Source of the DNA: Steromphala cineraria
Lineage: Eukaryota; Mollusca; Gastropoda; Trochida; Trochidae
DNA length: 64,000 bases
Reading direction: 5' to 3'
Assembly (NCBI GenBank): GCA_916613615.1
Contig: OU744732.1
Span: 50,738,227-50,802,226, forward strand
The first letter of the stretch is position 1. Each line of letters starts with the position of its first letter. Positions 50,633 through 62,758 of this stretch are shown in pieces. Made by a program: the position numbers and the translations under genes. The notes under the pieces are model-generated. The model did no database searches. It was not told where the DNA came from and saw only the letters and a list, made by a program, of their open reading frames with translations.

Positions 50633-53027
50633 CAGACTATAAAATATCATTCAGGCACATTAAACAAAGTGCAACTTCAATGACGTAGCATCGACGGAGC
50701 ATTGATACCTCTTTGCAATATTCTACTTCCTACTTAAAAACTACCTTATATCAACCTTTAACTTACCTAACTACTTATAACCTACCTTTAATCAATCTAT
50801 ACTATATCTATCGGGCAAAATGACTCGTATTTCTGATAAGTCAATTTCGAACTCAATAAACCTTTACAACGGCTCTCTGGGAAATCCTATATAACTGTGG
50901 TTGCAAACGTAGCAGCAGCGGTGGCAGCGCAATCTCATTTAAATCAGATCAAAACGTTCACTCCTACCTCCGTGCGTCATCCTGAATACTATAATTTTAT
51001 CTCATGTAATTGATCACTGAATTGCAGTGTATTTATGTAAATTTAAGGATTTCAGGGCACACCCAAACACCGAGGTTCTTATGATCTTTTTGATAAATAT
51101 ATGCTTCACATCAAAACTTCCTGAATGTGTAAAGATGAGCCTTTTTTTTAAATTTGAGTTTAAAGAAAAGGTACAAAATTCATTCTTGTTATCATATCCA
51201 CCTTCTAAGCAGAGAAAACATGCCCTGACATGTAAATGTTTATGCTAGAAATTGGAGCTACCTAGTGTATTGGCACCTGAGTTCTGTTCACTTAACAGAA
51301 ATGAAAAGAACAACAAAGGACTTACTATACATCCTTGACTCAGTCCTACCATCTTAACACCATCCCATCCTCATGCGCACCTATCAAGATCCCCCTCCCC
51401 CCAATTGACATCTGCGCTGCCCTGAGATGGAGGGGGAGAAGTAGACGTAGTTTTCTTGCATTTATAACCAATTAAAGTCATTAAGACATCAGTTAATATT
51501 ATTGATATAGAATTCACTTTAAACAAAATATGATGAGACTATTCAAAATAACGAAATGCAATGGACCTCAATTTAAGTCAAATGTTGTTTAAGGCTAAAT
51601 TGTTTGACTAAAATTAACTAAATCGGTTAAGATATCAAAGTGATAAAGGGAATTAATTCAACTCAAATACAGTGATCATAAAAAATATTAAATGATCGTG
51701 CACAAACGAACATTACGAAATACACTTGATCTTTGCAACTAATACCTGAGGCAATTCAATCTTTATACATTTATTTTTGTTGATTTCTTGCAAATTTTAT
51801 GTTCCACATATATGTTTATGTATGTTTCTTTACATCATTCATTTGAATTTTAAAAAAATCCGTTGATATTTTTCATATTTTGCAACCCTTTTATTAGTTT
51901 GGACAAAAAACCTTTGAAAAATGATATATCATGAAGATGCTATCCTACTCTATAAACTCTAATACTATTTCACGTCAAATGTATATTTTCTTTCTAAAAA
52001 TATCTGGGGAAAAAGAGAATGATTTTGAGTCATTCTTTTTTTATAACTGAATTACTTGGCAGAAAATAATTTATTTAAATGCACAGAAAAGGCAACTTTG
52101 AAATATGGAATAAAACGCATTGATTTCAAAACACATTATATTCGACAGTTTCATATTTGTAAACGACATTATAAAAATACCTTTGATCGAATTTTATTTA
52201 GACTTTTAGTAGACTCTTTAATGTCAATTACAACAGTACTTGATATTTAGAAGTTTACTATTTCTTACTTATTGAAGTCATCATACTTAAATGCTGTTGA
52301 TATTTATATTTTCTGCAGCCCAAAAGTAATGCATGATCAACATGACAATCTGTGAAAATTAACTGGGCAACAGAATAGTTCCTGTCCATATCTGAAACTC
52401 TTAAAATACATTATAGAGTAAATAAAATAGTCGTTATTGACAACACATGACTGTTTTCTTAACTGTCAATCTGAGCACACAACCATGTGTGGATTATATG
52501 AATTTATTGTTTTGTTCCTGTATAAATATATGTAACCTTCCATTTGTAATCATACTTGACAAGACCCACATTATGGTCGAAATGAATCCATCGTATTAAA
52601 GAAGATTGTTCCAGTCTGAACCATCTGATGTTTACCATTTCTGATATATATATGTTTCCCCTCAACATGATTTTACTTTATAATGAGGGCATTGATTGGT
52701 TTAAAACATAATTTTATATATCTTATTAGTTTATAAAGAAATTTGAAGATAATTTGAAATTGGTACTGGTTTAGAATGAATCTAATTTTCACAATTCATC
52801 ATCATAAGATACTTGGAACGAAGCATTTGGCTGTGCTTGAGATATCAGATTATCTATAACTTAATATAGGTGGTTGATATTGAATCTGTTTTTGCTGGAC
52901 ACTTATCGTTTTGGAGAACTATGGCTTATGTTATCTTTCACTACAAGTGTTTGATGTTTAAAGAAGGCAATTGTAGTTTAAATGTAAATTAATCTATTTT
53001 GTTTTTAAAAATATTGAACGCTTTGGC
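50633..53027. other. Unassigned AT-rich sequence
   Basis: A short C-rich/G-rich inverted pair at 51390-51435 (CCCCCTCC and GGAGGGGG) could form a hairpin. Several ORFs of 60-73 codons lack recognisable domains. Confidence 0.4.
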
Positions 53028-54360
53028 GAGGTATGAAATTAACTGACAAAATCTTCTTTATATGTTAATTTTAAGAGTTGAAATTCATTTTGCAATTTTT
53101 TTCAAATTATCGGACTTCTCGACAAATCGATTTTTTCTCGTAAGAAAAATGGAACAGTACTGGTCAAATTCCTGAAAAGTTTAAAAGTAAATTTAGTCAC
53201 AATTAAGCGAGTTAGTCAACATAAGGTTCACAAATTATTCGCGGCAAACAATAATCAATGAAAAAAAAAAAAATCAAAAAAAAAAAAAGAAAAGAAGAAT
53301 AATTGAAGGCTTCTGGTCACAGTCCCGAAATATTAAAAAAAGTTGATATTAATGGAGTGAGTTGGTCGACATAAAGTTCAAATATACTTCACGACAAATA
53401 AAATAAGCATAAAAATATAATTTTTGAGAAAAAAAGGAACAGTACTAGTCAAATTCCAGAACAATTAAATAAAAATGATACTGGAAAATTAGGAAAAAAT
53501 GGTTTAACCTGTTTCTAGTCTTCTTTCAATTTGTTTCTGAAATATCAACCTGGTGAAGTGATGTTACATTTCACTTTACACATCTGGTCTCTTTAGCAGT
53601 AAGAGAATCATAAGTGAGCATCTTAACAATGGAGAAACTATGAAGATAGCATCTCAAATGTAGGTGACGCTTGGAATGTTAATAATAAGGACTTTTATGC
53701 CCAAATAACAAACTCCCACATCCTTTGGAAACATTGCATGGTGTTTTGTTGAAGTATATTTTCACAGAACATTATTTACGTAACATTCCGAAAAATTAAA
53801 CATACACTAAAAGAAAACTCCTGTTTAGATAAAAAAAATGTCAATTACCTGATAACAAAGCGAACATTTTCCTTCAATATATTGCACATAATGCCTTTTT
53901 AAGAATATAACAAAATCTTAAATTGGCTTAATATTCACGATAGATTATGTCGATAGTTATTAGAAGTATAAAAACGTTCAAAATCAACTTGGCTATTATC
54001 GTTACCGTTATCAACTTTTTGTTGTTGTAGTCATCTCATTAAATAGCATTCTTTTTTTTGCAAAACGTCAAGATACTTTTAATGTCTAGACATAGCTTAT
54101 AAATATATTGGTTTTAAATGTAACACTGCTCTGTTTCAACAAAGGCCTTTTGTTTTTTAATCAACTGATTAAAATTAAACAATTTAGTAAAGTTATTGGT
54201 GTGTAACATTTGTCTTTGTCTACATTCAGTTGCAAAAAAAGTTGTTGAATCTCTGACATATTTGCTTTTGACAATTGTAAAATAGTAGTGAAATCATTAG
54301 ATTTTTAGATGGTCCGTTGTCAGCCTATTTGCTGAATTATTAGCAGCAGATTCTTTTAAG
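53028..54360 (+). repeat. Degenerate tandem unit 1 of about 1.4 kb
   Basis: Blocks recur in order in the next unit. GAGGTATGAAATT is at 53028 and 54681. The ATCTGGTCTCT, GTAAGAGAATCATAAGTGAGC and ACAATGGAGAAACTATGAAGA blocks follow about 1380 bp apart. TTGTCTTTGTCTA near 54210 recurs near 55590. Contains interrupted poly(A) at 53260-53300. Confidence 0.75.
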
Positions 54361-54680
54361 ATGTTCAGTCATTATCCAGCCTTGTCGTCATAACGATCAC
54401 TGGACACTCAGTGGTAAAAGAAACAATAACATTTGTTCAAGATATCGAAATGTTCTCTGAGAAATTTTGCACTAGCAACATGCGTCATACACCAGTCATC
54501 AACACATTATACACCTTTAGTCTTACCTGACAATCTGGCCCTGTTCTATCAGCTGATATTTTAATTCGTGTCGTAATACACTGAGGGTCCAGGTATACTT
54601 TTTCTGGATACTTACCTTTTTGTTTAAATTTGTTTTTATTGTCAACATTTTCAAAACTTTTTAAATCAATCCTTTTTGCC

Positions 54681-55656
54681 GAGGTATGAAATTTCCTGTC
54701 AAAGTCTTCTTTTAATGTTAAGTGCCCTGATGGAGTTGAATTTCATTTGCCATTCATCAAAATCTAGTTTTGGACTTAAGTTCACATATACCTCTCGACC
54801 AATAAAATCAGCTAGTATAAAAACAGACTTTTCGAACAAAAGGAACAGTACAAGAATGTTGAACACTTTAAACTAGAGTCAAGTCACATTAGTCACGACA
54901 ACAATGTTTCAAAGCTTCTGAAATGTCAACCGGGTGAAGTGATGTTACATTTCACTTTCACACATCTGGTCTCTCGTAGTAAGAGAATCATAAGTGAGCA
55001 TCCTAACAATGGAGAAACTATGAAGACAACATTTCAATGTAGGTGACACTTGGAATATGAACTATATGGACACTTCAGGATTTCTATATCCAGATAACAA
55101 AATCCCACATAATTTCGAAATACTGCATGTTGTCTTTTCAGAGAAAATAATTTTCCAAACAATAAAAAAATTAAATTACACTTAAAAAAACTCCTGTTTA
55201 AATGGGAATTCACAATGACCTTTACATGATGCAAATGGTTTTTCTTTGATATATCTGGAAAGATATAATGCCTTTTAAAAAATCTAATAAAATCTAAAAT
55301 TGGCTAATTATTCATGTTAGATTATGTCGATAAATATCAAAAGTAGAACTTTTAAAATTAACACGTCTCAAATATAATTCCCTTTTACTATTGCTAACCA
55401 ATTATACCGTTATAAAGTGTATATTGTAGACATAGACATCACATTTTATAACATGTTATTCTTTGCAAAATTTCAAGATACTTTCAATGTCTAGACATAA
55501 CATATAAATATATGATTTCAATTGTAACACTGCTCTATTTCACCTAGGGCCTATGTCAATCGTAAATAAAGTCATTGGTGTGTAACATTTGTCTTTGTCT
55601 AAATTCAGGTGCAAATAAAGTTGCCGAACCTCTACTTTTTTGGGCAATTGTAAACT
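54681..55656 (+). repeat. Degenerate tandem unit 2 of about 1.4 kb
   Basis: Second copy of the unit at 53028, interrupted at 55657 by an element fragment. Confidence 0.75.
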
Positions 55657-55850
55657 ACAGCTGCGTACCATAAGTTTGTTCACTTACCTGTGTATTCTAG
55701 TGCAAATATCATGTATTTGAATGTCTTTTATGCTTCCTAGCATTGCAAAAACGAATGGGATACTTTTTAAATTTCACTAGATAAGTAAAGATTCAGTTTG
55801 CGTTAACATATTCGTATGTCATACGTATCAGATTACCGTACCGTACCTGT
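55657..55850. mobile_element. Fragment of the CAGCTG-ended element family
   Basis: Starts ACAGCTGCGTACCATAAGTT, then GTTTGTTCACTTACC and TATTCTAGTGCAAATATCATG, matching the termini of 39427-40054. The other end is decayed. Confidence 0.7.
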
Positions 55851-55859
55851 GGTTTTCAT

Positions 55860-56400
55860 TGGTGTTTCACCAATGTCTTTTTCTAAATTCAGTTGCAAAA
55901 AAATCTCTGACATATTTGCTTTTGATAATTTTAAAATAGTAGTGAATTCATTAGATTTTAAGATCATCAGTTGTCAGCTTCTCTGCTGAATTATAAGCAG
56001 CAGATCATTATAATATCTATAGGGATCCTGATCACGTCCAGGTGTCTATGATAAGTATGTAAAATATATTTATTAGACAAACTTTCCCAAGCCCAAGCCA
56101 TATTTATTATGTTGTCCATATGCCTAATGTATGGTCACAAGTGAGCATAAACATGCGGTACAAGAACTGTATATAATCCCCCTTTGCTACCCAATTAAAC
56201 TGTTAGTAAGTGTATTTTGTATACAGACACGTCCCATTTTATAGCATTTTATTCTTTACTAAAAATTAAGATAATCTTAATGTCTAGACATAGCATATAA
56301 ATATATATATGATTTCAATCAAACACTGCTCTGATTATAGAAAGGCCTTTAAAGTTTAAACTTATAAAAAATTAGAGAATAAAGTAAAGTTATTGATCTG
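55860..56400 (+). repeat. Degenerate tandem unit 3, partial
   Basis: Contains TTCAGTTGCAAAAAAATCTC, TAGTAGTGAATTCATTAGAT and ACACTGCTCTGATTATAG, matching blocks of units 1 and 2. Confidence 0.65.
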
Positions 56401-56420
56401 TCTTTTTCTAAATTCCACTC

Positions 56421-56729
56421 TTATATTTCAAAATTTTCACTGATAATTGTAAGTTAAAGCTAAATTTATTATTTTGACAGAGGGTCAAACATCTCACCAG
56501 ATTATCAGTCGCAGAAGAAATTATCAACCATCATGCTAAAACTACAAGCGGCCATTTTTGTAAAAACATATTTTATGACATTTGTGATTGTAAATGGATT
56601 CGCGTAACAAGGACAAGTTACATTTCATATAGAACTGCTACTTAAGATTGAAAGTAATAACATTTGATACAATATTGTTTCCGTGATATCAGTGTATTTA
56701 CCCAACAAATGTTCAACTGTCCCTTTGAA
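56421..56729 (+). mobile_element. TTAA-type MITE, family 1, old diverged copy
   Basis: Starts inside the family (TTATATTTCAAAATTTTCAC) and ends CAACTGTCCCTTTGAA. The inner block GCGGCCATTTTTGT is retained. Confidence 0.7.
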
Positions 56730-59311
56730 GGTCACACTCGTATAGCTTGACTACTGAATATTTTTTGTAAGATAGCCATAGTTCTCCTTTCAGAAGGCGT
56801 CCTGTATCATGTATTTTGGGTAATAAAAGGGACGGTGTAACAGGCTCAAAAGACTCTACCGCCTCAAATAACTCTAGAGTCATATGGGCCCAGGGAAACG
56901 CCCAGGCTCAAATGACTCTACCTCAAATTCAACATTTTCCAAACTTGATCGATGAAACTATGATAGCATGTTTTCTGTGGAATAAAAGAAGACGGCACGA
57001 ACATGAAATTGTATTTTGGTGATGGTCATTTATTATTCTTCACAATGTTAATGCTAACAATGAAGAATAATTTTCAAAACAATTCATTTGTTTTCATGTC
57101 CTGTTATTGAATAATTATCACTTCATAAGATACACAAGATGTCTTATATGATACTAACAAACAAATTCGAATACCTACTGAACTTTTGGTATATATATTT
57201 AAATGAAAAGAGGAAGTTTTAAAACTCTTTAAAAAACAGTCAAAGCCACACCATGTTCAAATAAATAATTGTCATGGCGAGGTACCTAGATCTTGAATGT
57301 CACTTTCACATTGTAAAAAAAACATCATACCTTTGTTGAAACACAAGACCTCAAAAGGGAATGTTTTTCAAGGATTTTTTAGATTACCGATTTATCATGT
57401 TTGTGTGTATTTTTTTAACTGATCGTTAGATCAACTTACATAGTCAGTAGTGAAACATTATTATCAACTTGAAAAAGAACGACCTTTTCAGTAACTTTCA
57501 AGCAGACTACCATCAAAGCTACAGTTCATTGTCTGTTAATCTGAAATCTAACACTTCATTGTTCTCAAACAATGTACTTATTATAAACTTACTTTGTTGC
57601 TAGGAACCTGACAGCCACAGTGAAACGCCAGTTAAAGGCACCACTCGATCGCGTTTCGGCCGCCATTTTGAAAGGTTAGCATTGCGAGAAAACAAATGTG
57701 CTTTATTATGCTAATTCATTAACAAAATAAAGAAGTAAATACTTGATTGATAGAAGAGGAGCATATTTACAAATAATTCATAATAAAAATTATCAGTTAC
57801 GCCAGCATTTTGTCGTAGTAATGCATCCCACGATCGTAGCTTCGATGATTGGCTTTATTTCACGATGTTCATATTTTTTAACGATACACTTTGTTCTTTG
57901 GCAAATTGTTAAATCTTGAACAGCTGAAATGCTTACCTCACAAACATATTTGAAATTAAAAGTGAAATTGTCATGTAAAAATCATATATAATTGTAAACA
58001 GGAAAGTCCTCCTGAATTTCGTTTCCACAAAAAATACCCCGCTCCGATGGTCCTTGTCGTAAAAATGCCGAGTGTTTTACAGTGTCATATCCATTTACCA
58101 ATATGGTAAGATAATTAAGACTTAAGATGAAATATATCATCGTTAAACACTTTATGAAATGATTTATTTGCTTCAGGTTTTCAATCTTACATACATGATT
58201 CAAATCTGAATGATTTAAGACCAACAGTTTTTGTCATACCTACATGCATACAACTAGATCATATCATACAAATATGAAATTTTCGATCTAGATTTATTTA
58301 GATTGACATAATTTAGACATCTTTTGAGCTTTATATGTAAATCCCATGCAAAAGGAAAGTACGCACAACAGTTTGAATAAATTTACTTAATATCTAAGAG
58401 ACATGCGATGTTTTAAGTAAAGAATTCATAGTTTGTTTAATGTAGACAGGGGTAAGACTAAGAAATGGGTAATTTATACTTTTACGACACCTACACAATT
58501 TAAAATGTTGGCAATATGGGATAAATTAAAGAAGAATTTATCAACATGTTAGAACTGGATTTTGTAAAAATCTTGTACAATTATTTATAAACTGAAATGT
58601 CTAATTGAATTTCCACGCAAAATAACCGATTATACTGTCCAATTAAAGTAAAGCGTTTTATCTATCAAGATATCAGAATTAAATCATCTGTAGTCGGATA
58701 AAATATTTATTCTCTTGTTGATTTCTTAATGTGTACCATTCAATGTATCTATTCAAAGACATCTATTTGAGACATCTGGAAGCTAAATTCAAAGATAAAA
58801 TCAATAATGCCTTAGTTTGTGCAAAGAGACTCTCAAGATTAATGTGTGTACATGCTTCACTTTTATGTAATTTCTTATTGAATAACCGGTTTCCTCTCAA
58901 ACACGCACCTGTTCATCTATAAAAGCACCATCTTTTTTTAAACTTTGGTATGGATTTAACGAAAGCATTTTTACTTACTGGTGTGCTTACAGGAAATTTC
59001 CCTTTCATTTGCTCAGGATATTATAAAGAACCATTTGTTTCCCACTATTTCTATAGAATCCTGTTGTACTCCTCCATTCTTTACATTATTTTGAAGATCG
59101 TTTTCCTTTCATTTTCTATTTTATTTAAGTAGATTTATAAAATATACTCATAGATCTTTTTTCTAGGAATCATTTCCCAAAAAGGAATAATTGACATTTA
59201 ACTCATTCATTACATTACATCACCCATATCCCCCCTATTATTTTATCTGTACTTATCTAACGTTTTACCTGTATTACCATTTTGTTATGCCAGTCTTAAA
59301 CTCTGTGTACT
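56730..59311. other. Unassigned, with a YY1-like motif
   Basis: Around 57625-57675 is a CpG-bearing stretch, starting at TTAAAGGCACCACTCGATCG and including CGGCCGCCATTTTGAAA. The minus strand of the latter is the YY1-type motif AAAATGGCGGC. No adjacent gene recognised; several 60-80 codon ORFs have no domains. Confidence 0.4.
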
Positions 59312-59633
59312 TTAAAGGGGCAGCAGCACGTTTTTTGATAATTTTATATTTTAAAATGTTCACTGATAATTGTATGTTAATGCTAAATGTATTATTATGA
59401 AGTATTATAAGTATGAAGATTCACATAAAATACATTGGCGGCCATTTTATGTGAACACCTTTAATTCATTTTGAGTGAGAAAAAGGAATCGCATGGTTAA
59501 ACTTTACATTATATATTTGAATTATTACTGCTCCATTTGGTTTGAATACATTGTCTCTCAATTGGAACGATTAATTTTCAATTTCTTGACATCACCTTAT
59601 ATTCCCCCTAAAAACGTGCTACTGCCCCTTTAA
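59312..59633 (+). mobile_element. TTAA-type MITE, family 1
   Basis: 322-bp copy, TTAAAGGGGCAGCAGCACG to GTGCTACTGCCCCTTTAA. It has lost about 40 bp near 59400, between the ATTATTATGA block and GTATGAAGATTCACAT. Confidence 0.9.
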
Positions 59634-60159
59634 AGTCATACTTGTTATACAGTTAACATAATTGATACATGGAATACTATTTGCATGAACATCAGAATAC
59701 TTTGAGTCAAGGGATATCACAAGCAAACCAAATCTATATTGCTGTAGAGGGGACGGATGTCTCCAAGTTAATCTTCTTTCATTTGTGTAAATATCACACC
59801 AAGCATTTTAGATCAAGCAAGTTTATTGTATCCACCACATCAATTTAAGACTTGGCATTATTGACATGTTCATCATCTTAATGAAGTATCCTCTACAGTA
59901 TTTAGTACCAAATTGCAGTACTCACATACTGTTGATTCCATATTCTTCATCTCATTTATATGGTCACTTCGATATTGAAATAGTAAATAAAATAATGATG
60001 TTGACAATTTTACATGATCATGATTGTGCTGTACACCATAGTTTTAGGATGCACGGAAATAAAAATGTCCTTTTGGAAATAATCTCCTCCTGTTTTGAAC
60101 AAAAAACAACAAAAACAGAAAAAATCTTCTCTACTATGGAAAAAAAGCGTCAATTTTAC

Positions 60160-60370
60160 ATGCACGAGCGTTAATTTCGGTAGCGATAATGTCAAATGCA
60201 GTGACGATACTTGCCATTACGGACGCAAAAACGGCCTTTACGGAAATATAACGGCGCGGTACGGCTACTGATCCGGTTTTCTTGGTGACCAATCGGCGTA
60301 AATGGAGGCCAAACTGTTCTTTCCGGTTCATTCACGGCGGAAAACATTGCTGAGATTGCGACTATTTATC
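60160..60370. promoter_or_regulatory. CpG-dense patch, possible promoter or first exon
   Basis: CpG dinucleotides cluster here (ACGGACGCAAAAACGGCC, ACGGCGCGGTACGG, ATCCGGTT, CGGCGGAAAAC) against a CpG-poor, AT-rich background, with an inverted CCAAT box (GACCAATCGG). On the minus strand an ATG at 60217 opens 19 codons up to a GTAAAA donor-like site at 60159. Overall a 65-codon ORF spans 60134-60331. No protein family is recognised. Confidence 0.3.
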
Positions 60371-60810
60371 CGTTTTATCAGCTACAAAAATTATCTTTAT
60401 TTAATTTAATGATTGCATTGAACAATAACAATCATTAGCTTTCAAAGAATTTTACCTTTTATTCTCGAATGTCTAAAGATCGTTGTTAAAACGAGCTACA
60501 AATTGTCAGACGGGTGATATACATAGTGGGGGATAGTTATGTTTATCATAACGTCTGTCGAAATCAATGAAACAAAGAGTTTGAAAAGAGATATTATTGG
60601 TTTAATTCTGACTATAAGCGATTATTGACAAAGCGGTTTTACCTATGCCAATTTTTCATCTACGACATGGATTCAGATATATTCAGATAACCGAAAGCAG
60701 TGTTTCAATCTAATTTACTATCATAAGCAGCAAACTGGTTTTATTCATACTTATTACGCAACAAACGTCTTATAGTTTAATAAGTTGAACCACAGCAAAA
60801 ATGGCCAGTC

Positions 60811-61173
60811 TTAAAGGGGCAGTAGCACGTTTTAGGGGGAATATGAGGTGATGTCAGGAAATTGAAAATAAATGGTTCAAATTGAAAGACATTGTATTTA
60901 AACTAAATGAAGCAGTAATAATTCAATTATATAACGTAAAGTTTAGCCAAGCAATTCCTATTTCTTACACAAAATGAATTAAAGGTGTTCACACAAAATG
61001 GCCGCTTATGGATTTTATGTGAATCTTCATACTTTGTCCTCTGACTATGGATGATTGGCTTGTGTAATAAGTTTTTTGACACTGTCAAAATAATACATTT
61101 AGCGTTAACTTACAATTATCAGTGAAAATTTTAAAATAGAAAATTGTCAAAAAACGTGCTACTGCCCCTTTAA
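60811..61173 (-). mobile_element. TTAA-type MITE, family 1
   Basis: 363-bp copy with well-preserved ends, TTAAAGGGGCAGTAGCACG and GTGCTACTGCCCCTTTAA. Interior motif CACAAAATGGCCGC. Confidence 0.9.
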
Positions 61174-61784
61174 ACATACAATATATGGTCTTCGGGAATG
61201 AAACTGTACAGTACTTTTTCTGTGGAATATATTATCATTATGAACTTTATCCTGTCAATAAACAAACGAACACATAAATAGCATTGCTAATTAACAAATG
61301 CCGATCATGATCTAAACGTTTCTATTTTGGTGCTGAGAACATGAAGTTTCTAAGCATTTAATCAGTTAAATTCTAATTATCCCGATGATTATTATGTTAT
61401 TATGCACGCGTTTCATCTTTCCAAACAAACACATGAAAAAGGCTTGTAATTAAATATTGATATCTTAAACCATTGCTAACGGTGTGGAAATTAAATTTGA
61501 TAAATATTGACAATAAAACGATCTTTGAAATCAACGCAATATTCGTTTAAGCATTACAACTACGTACAAGGAACTAATTTATTTCCAAAAAACAAGTTAC
61601 CTGAAGCGGATTCTTTTTGTAAGTTTAAACTAATCATTGTTATTGAATTTACGGAAGTACGTTTCTTTTAATCTCAGTTTGTAAACAATTTTAATCAGAG
61701 TATTCCCAAGGACTTTAAAGGTTAAATGCATACTTATGATCCCATTGGCTGAACATCCATAAGTTTGAGATTAGGCCTACGCGC
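61174..61784. other. Unassigned AT-rich sequence
   Basis: No gene or repeat recognised. Confidence 0.4.
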
Positions 61785-62260
61785 TTAAAGAGCCACTAAG
61801 TGACTCTCATCATATATAAATTTGCTTTAATACGAACGTTAATCACATTATTCATTAGGTTTATTTCACATATCAAAATTGCAAATATACGATCAAAACT
61901 GTTTTCAATGAAAATATTAAAACAGTCAATTTAAGTTCGCGGATCCAATTTCGTCGATTTAACATGGATATTAGTGGAATAACCAGTCAAAAAATATCAA
62001 TTCGTATTTGTTATTCTGAACGTTATAGCGAAGTTTTCAAAATTACGTTTGATTGATTGACGTGTGTCATTGTCCGGTTTTCGATCACAACGTTTGATTG
62101 ATTGACGTGTGTCATTGTCCGGTTTTCGATCACAATTTCAAAACTTACAAGTGTCACTATAATATGTTTTTAAGCTTTAAAATTATGCTTTCTTGTAACA
62201 GTCGATACAGTTCATTCACTATTCACAAACTGAACAACAACTCACGGAGTGGCTCTTTAA
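61785..62260. mobile_element. TTAA-type MITE, family 2, best-preserved copy
   Basis: Starts TTAAAGAGCCACTAAGTGA and ends TCACGGAGTGGCTCTTTAA, imperfect inverted termini with TTAA at both edges. Related to the copies at 1289, 13766 and 22868. It contains a private 45-bp tandem duplication (62046-62090, 62091-62135). The 61-codon ORF at 62098-62283 is element sequence. Confidence 0.82.
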
Positions 62261-62758
62261 GATCCAAGACCATACGTGTGTAAGAGTATATTAGAGTTAA
62301 AGATTTTTATATTGTATTTATGGCGAACTTGGCACATATTTATTAAACGAGAACTTTATCAAGAGACTAAATATCTCTCCTTATGAAGACCCATCATTTA
62401 GACCAATCTAGAAATCATATTTTGATTGAATTGTTGGTTTGATGATGTTCAAGTCAATAGTTTACGATAAAGTTTATCATTAATTTACACAGGCGAATTC
62501 TGTGGCGTTATGCAAAGAAAGTACTTCATGATTTATAACTGATCTTTTAGACTGAAATTTCATGAACATATACCCTGTGAAAACGGCGAACTTTGTTCAT
62601 ATACATTTCTACTTTTGGAAGTATACATATAGTCAAAAAGTGTTGCATCCTCCTTGTTTTTAATAGGGTATGATAGTTTCAGTCATTATGGAAGATAATA
62701 GTATAATTAAATGAATCTTAATGATGGAGAGATTGAAAATAATTATATTAGCTATGAT

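Noticed and set aside
58731..59132. Two consecutive small ORFs with hydrophobic stretches.
   Set aside because: No domain, no splice context and AT-rich composition like the surroundings; chance ORFs fit.
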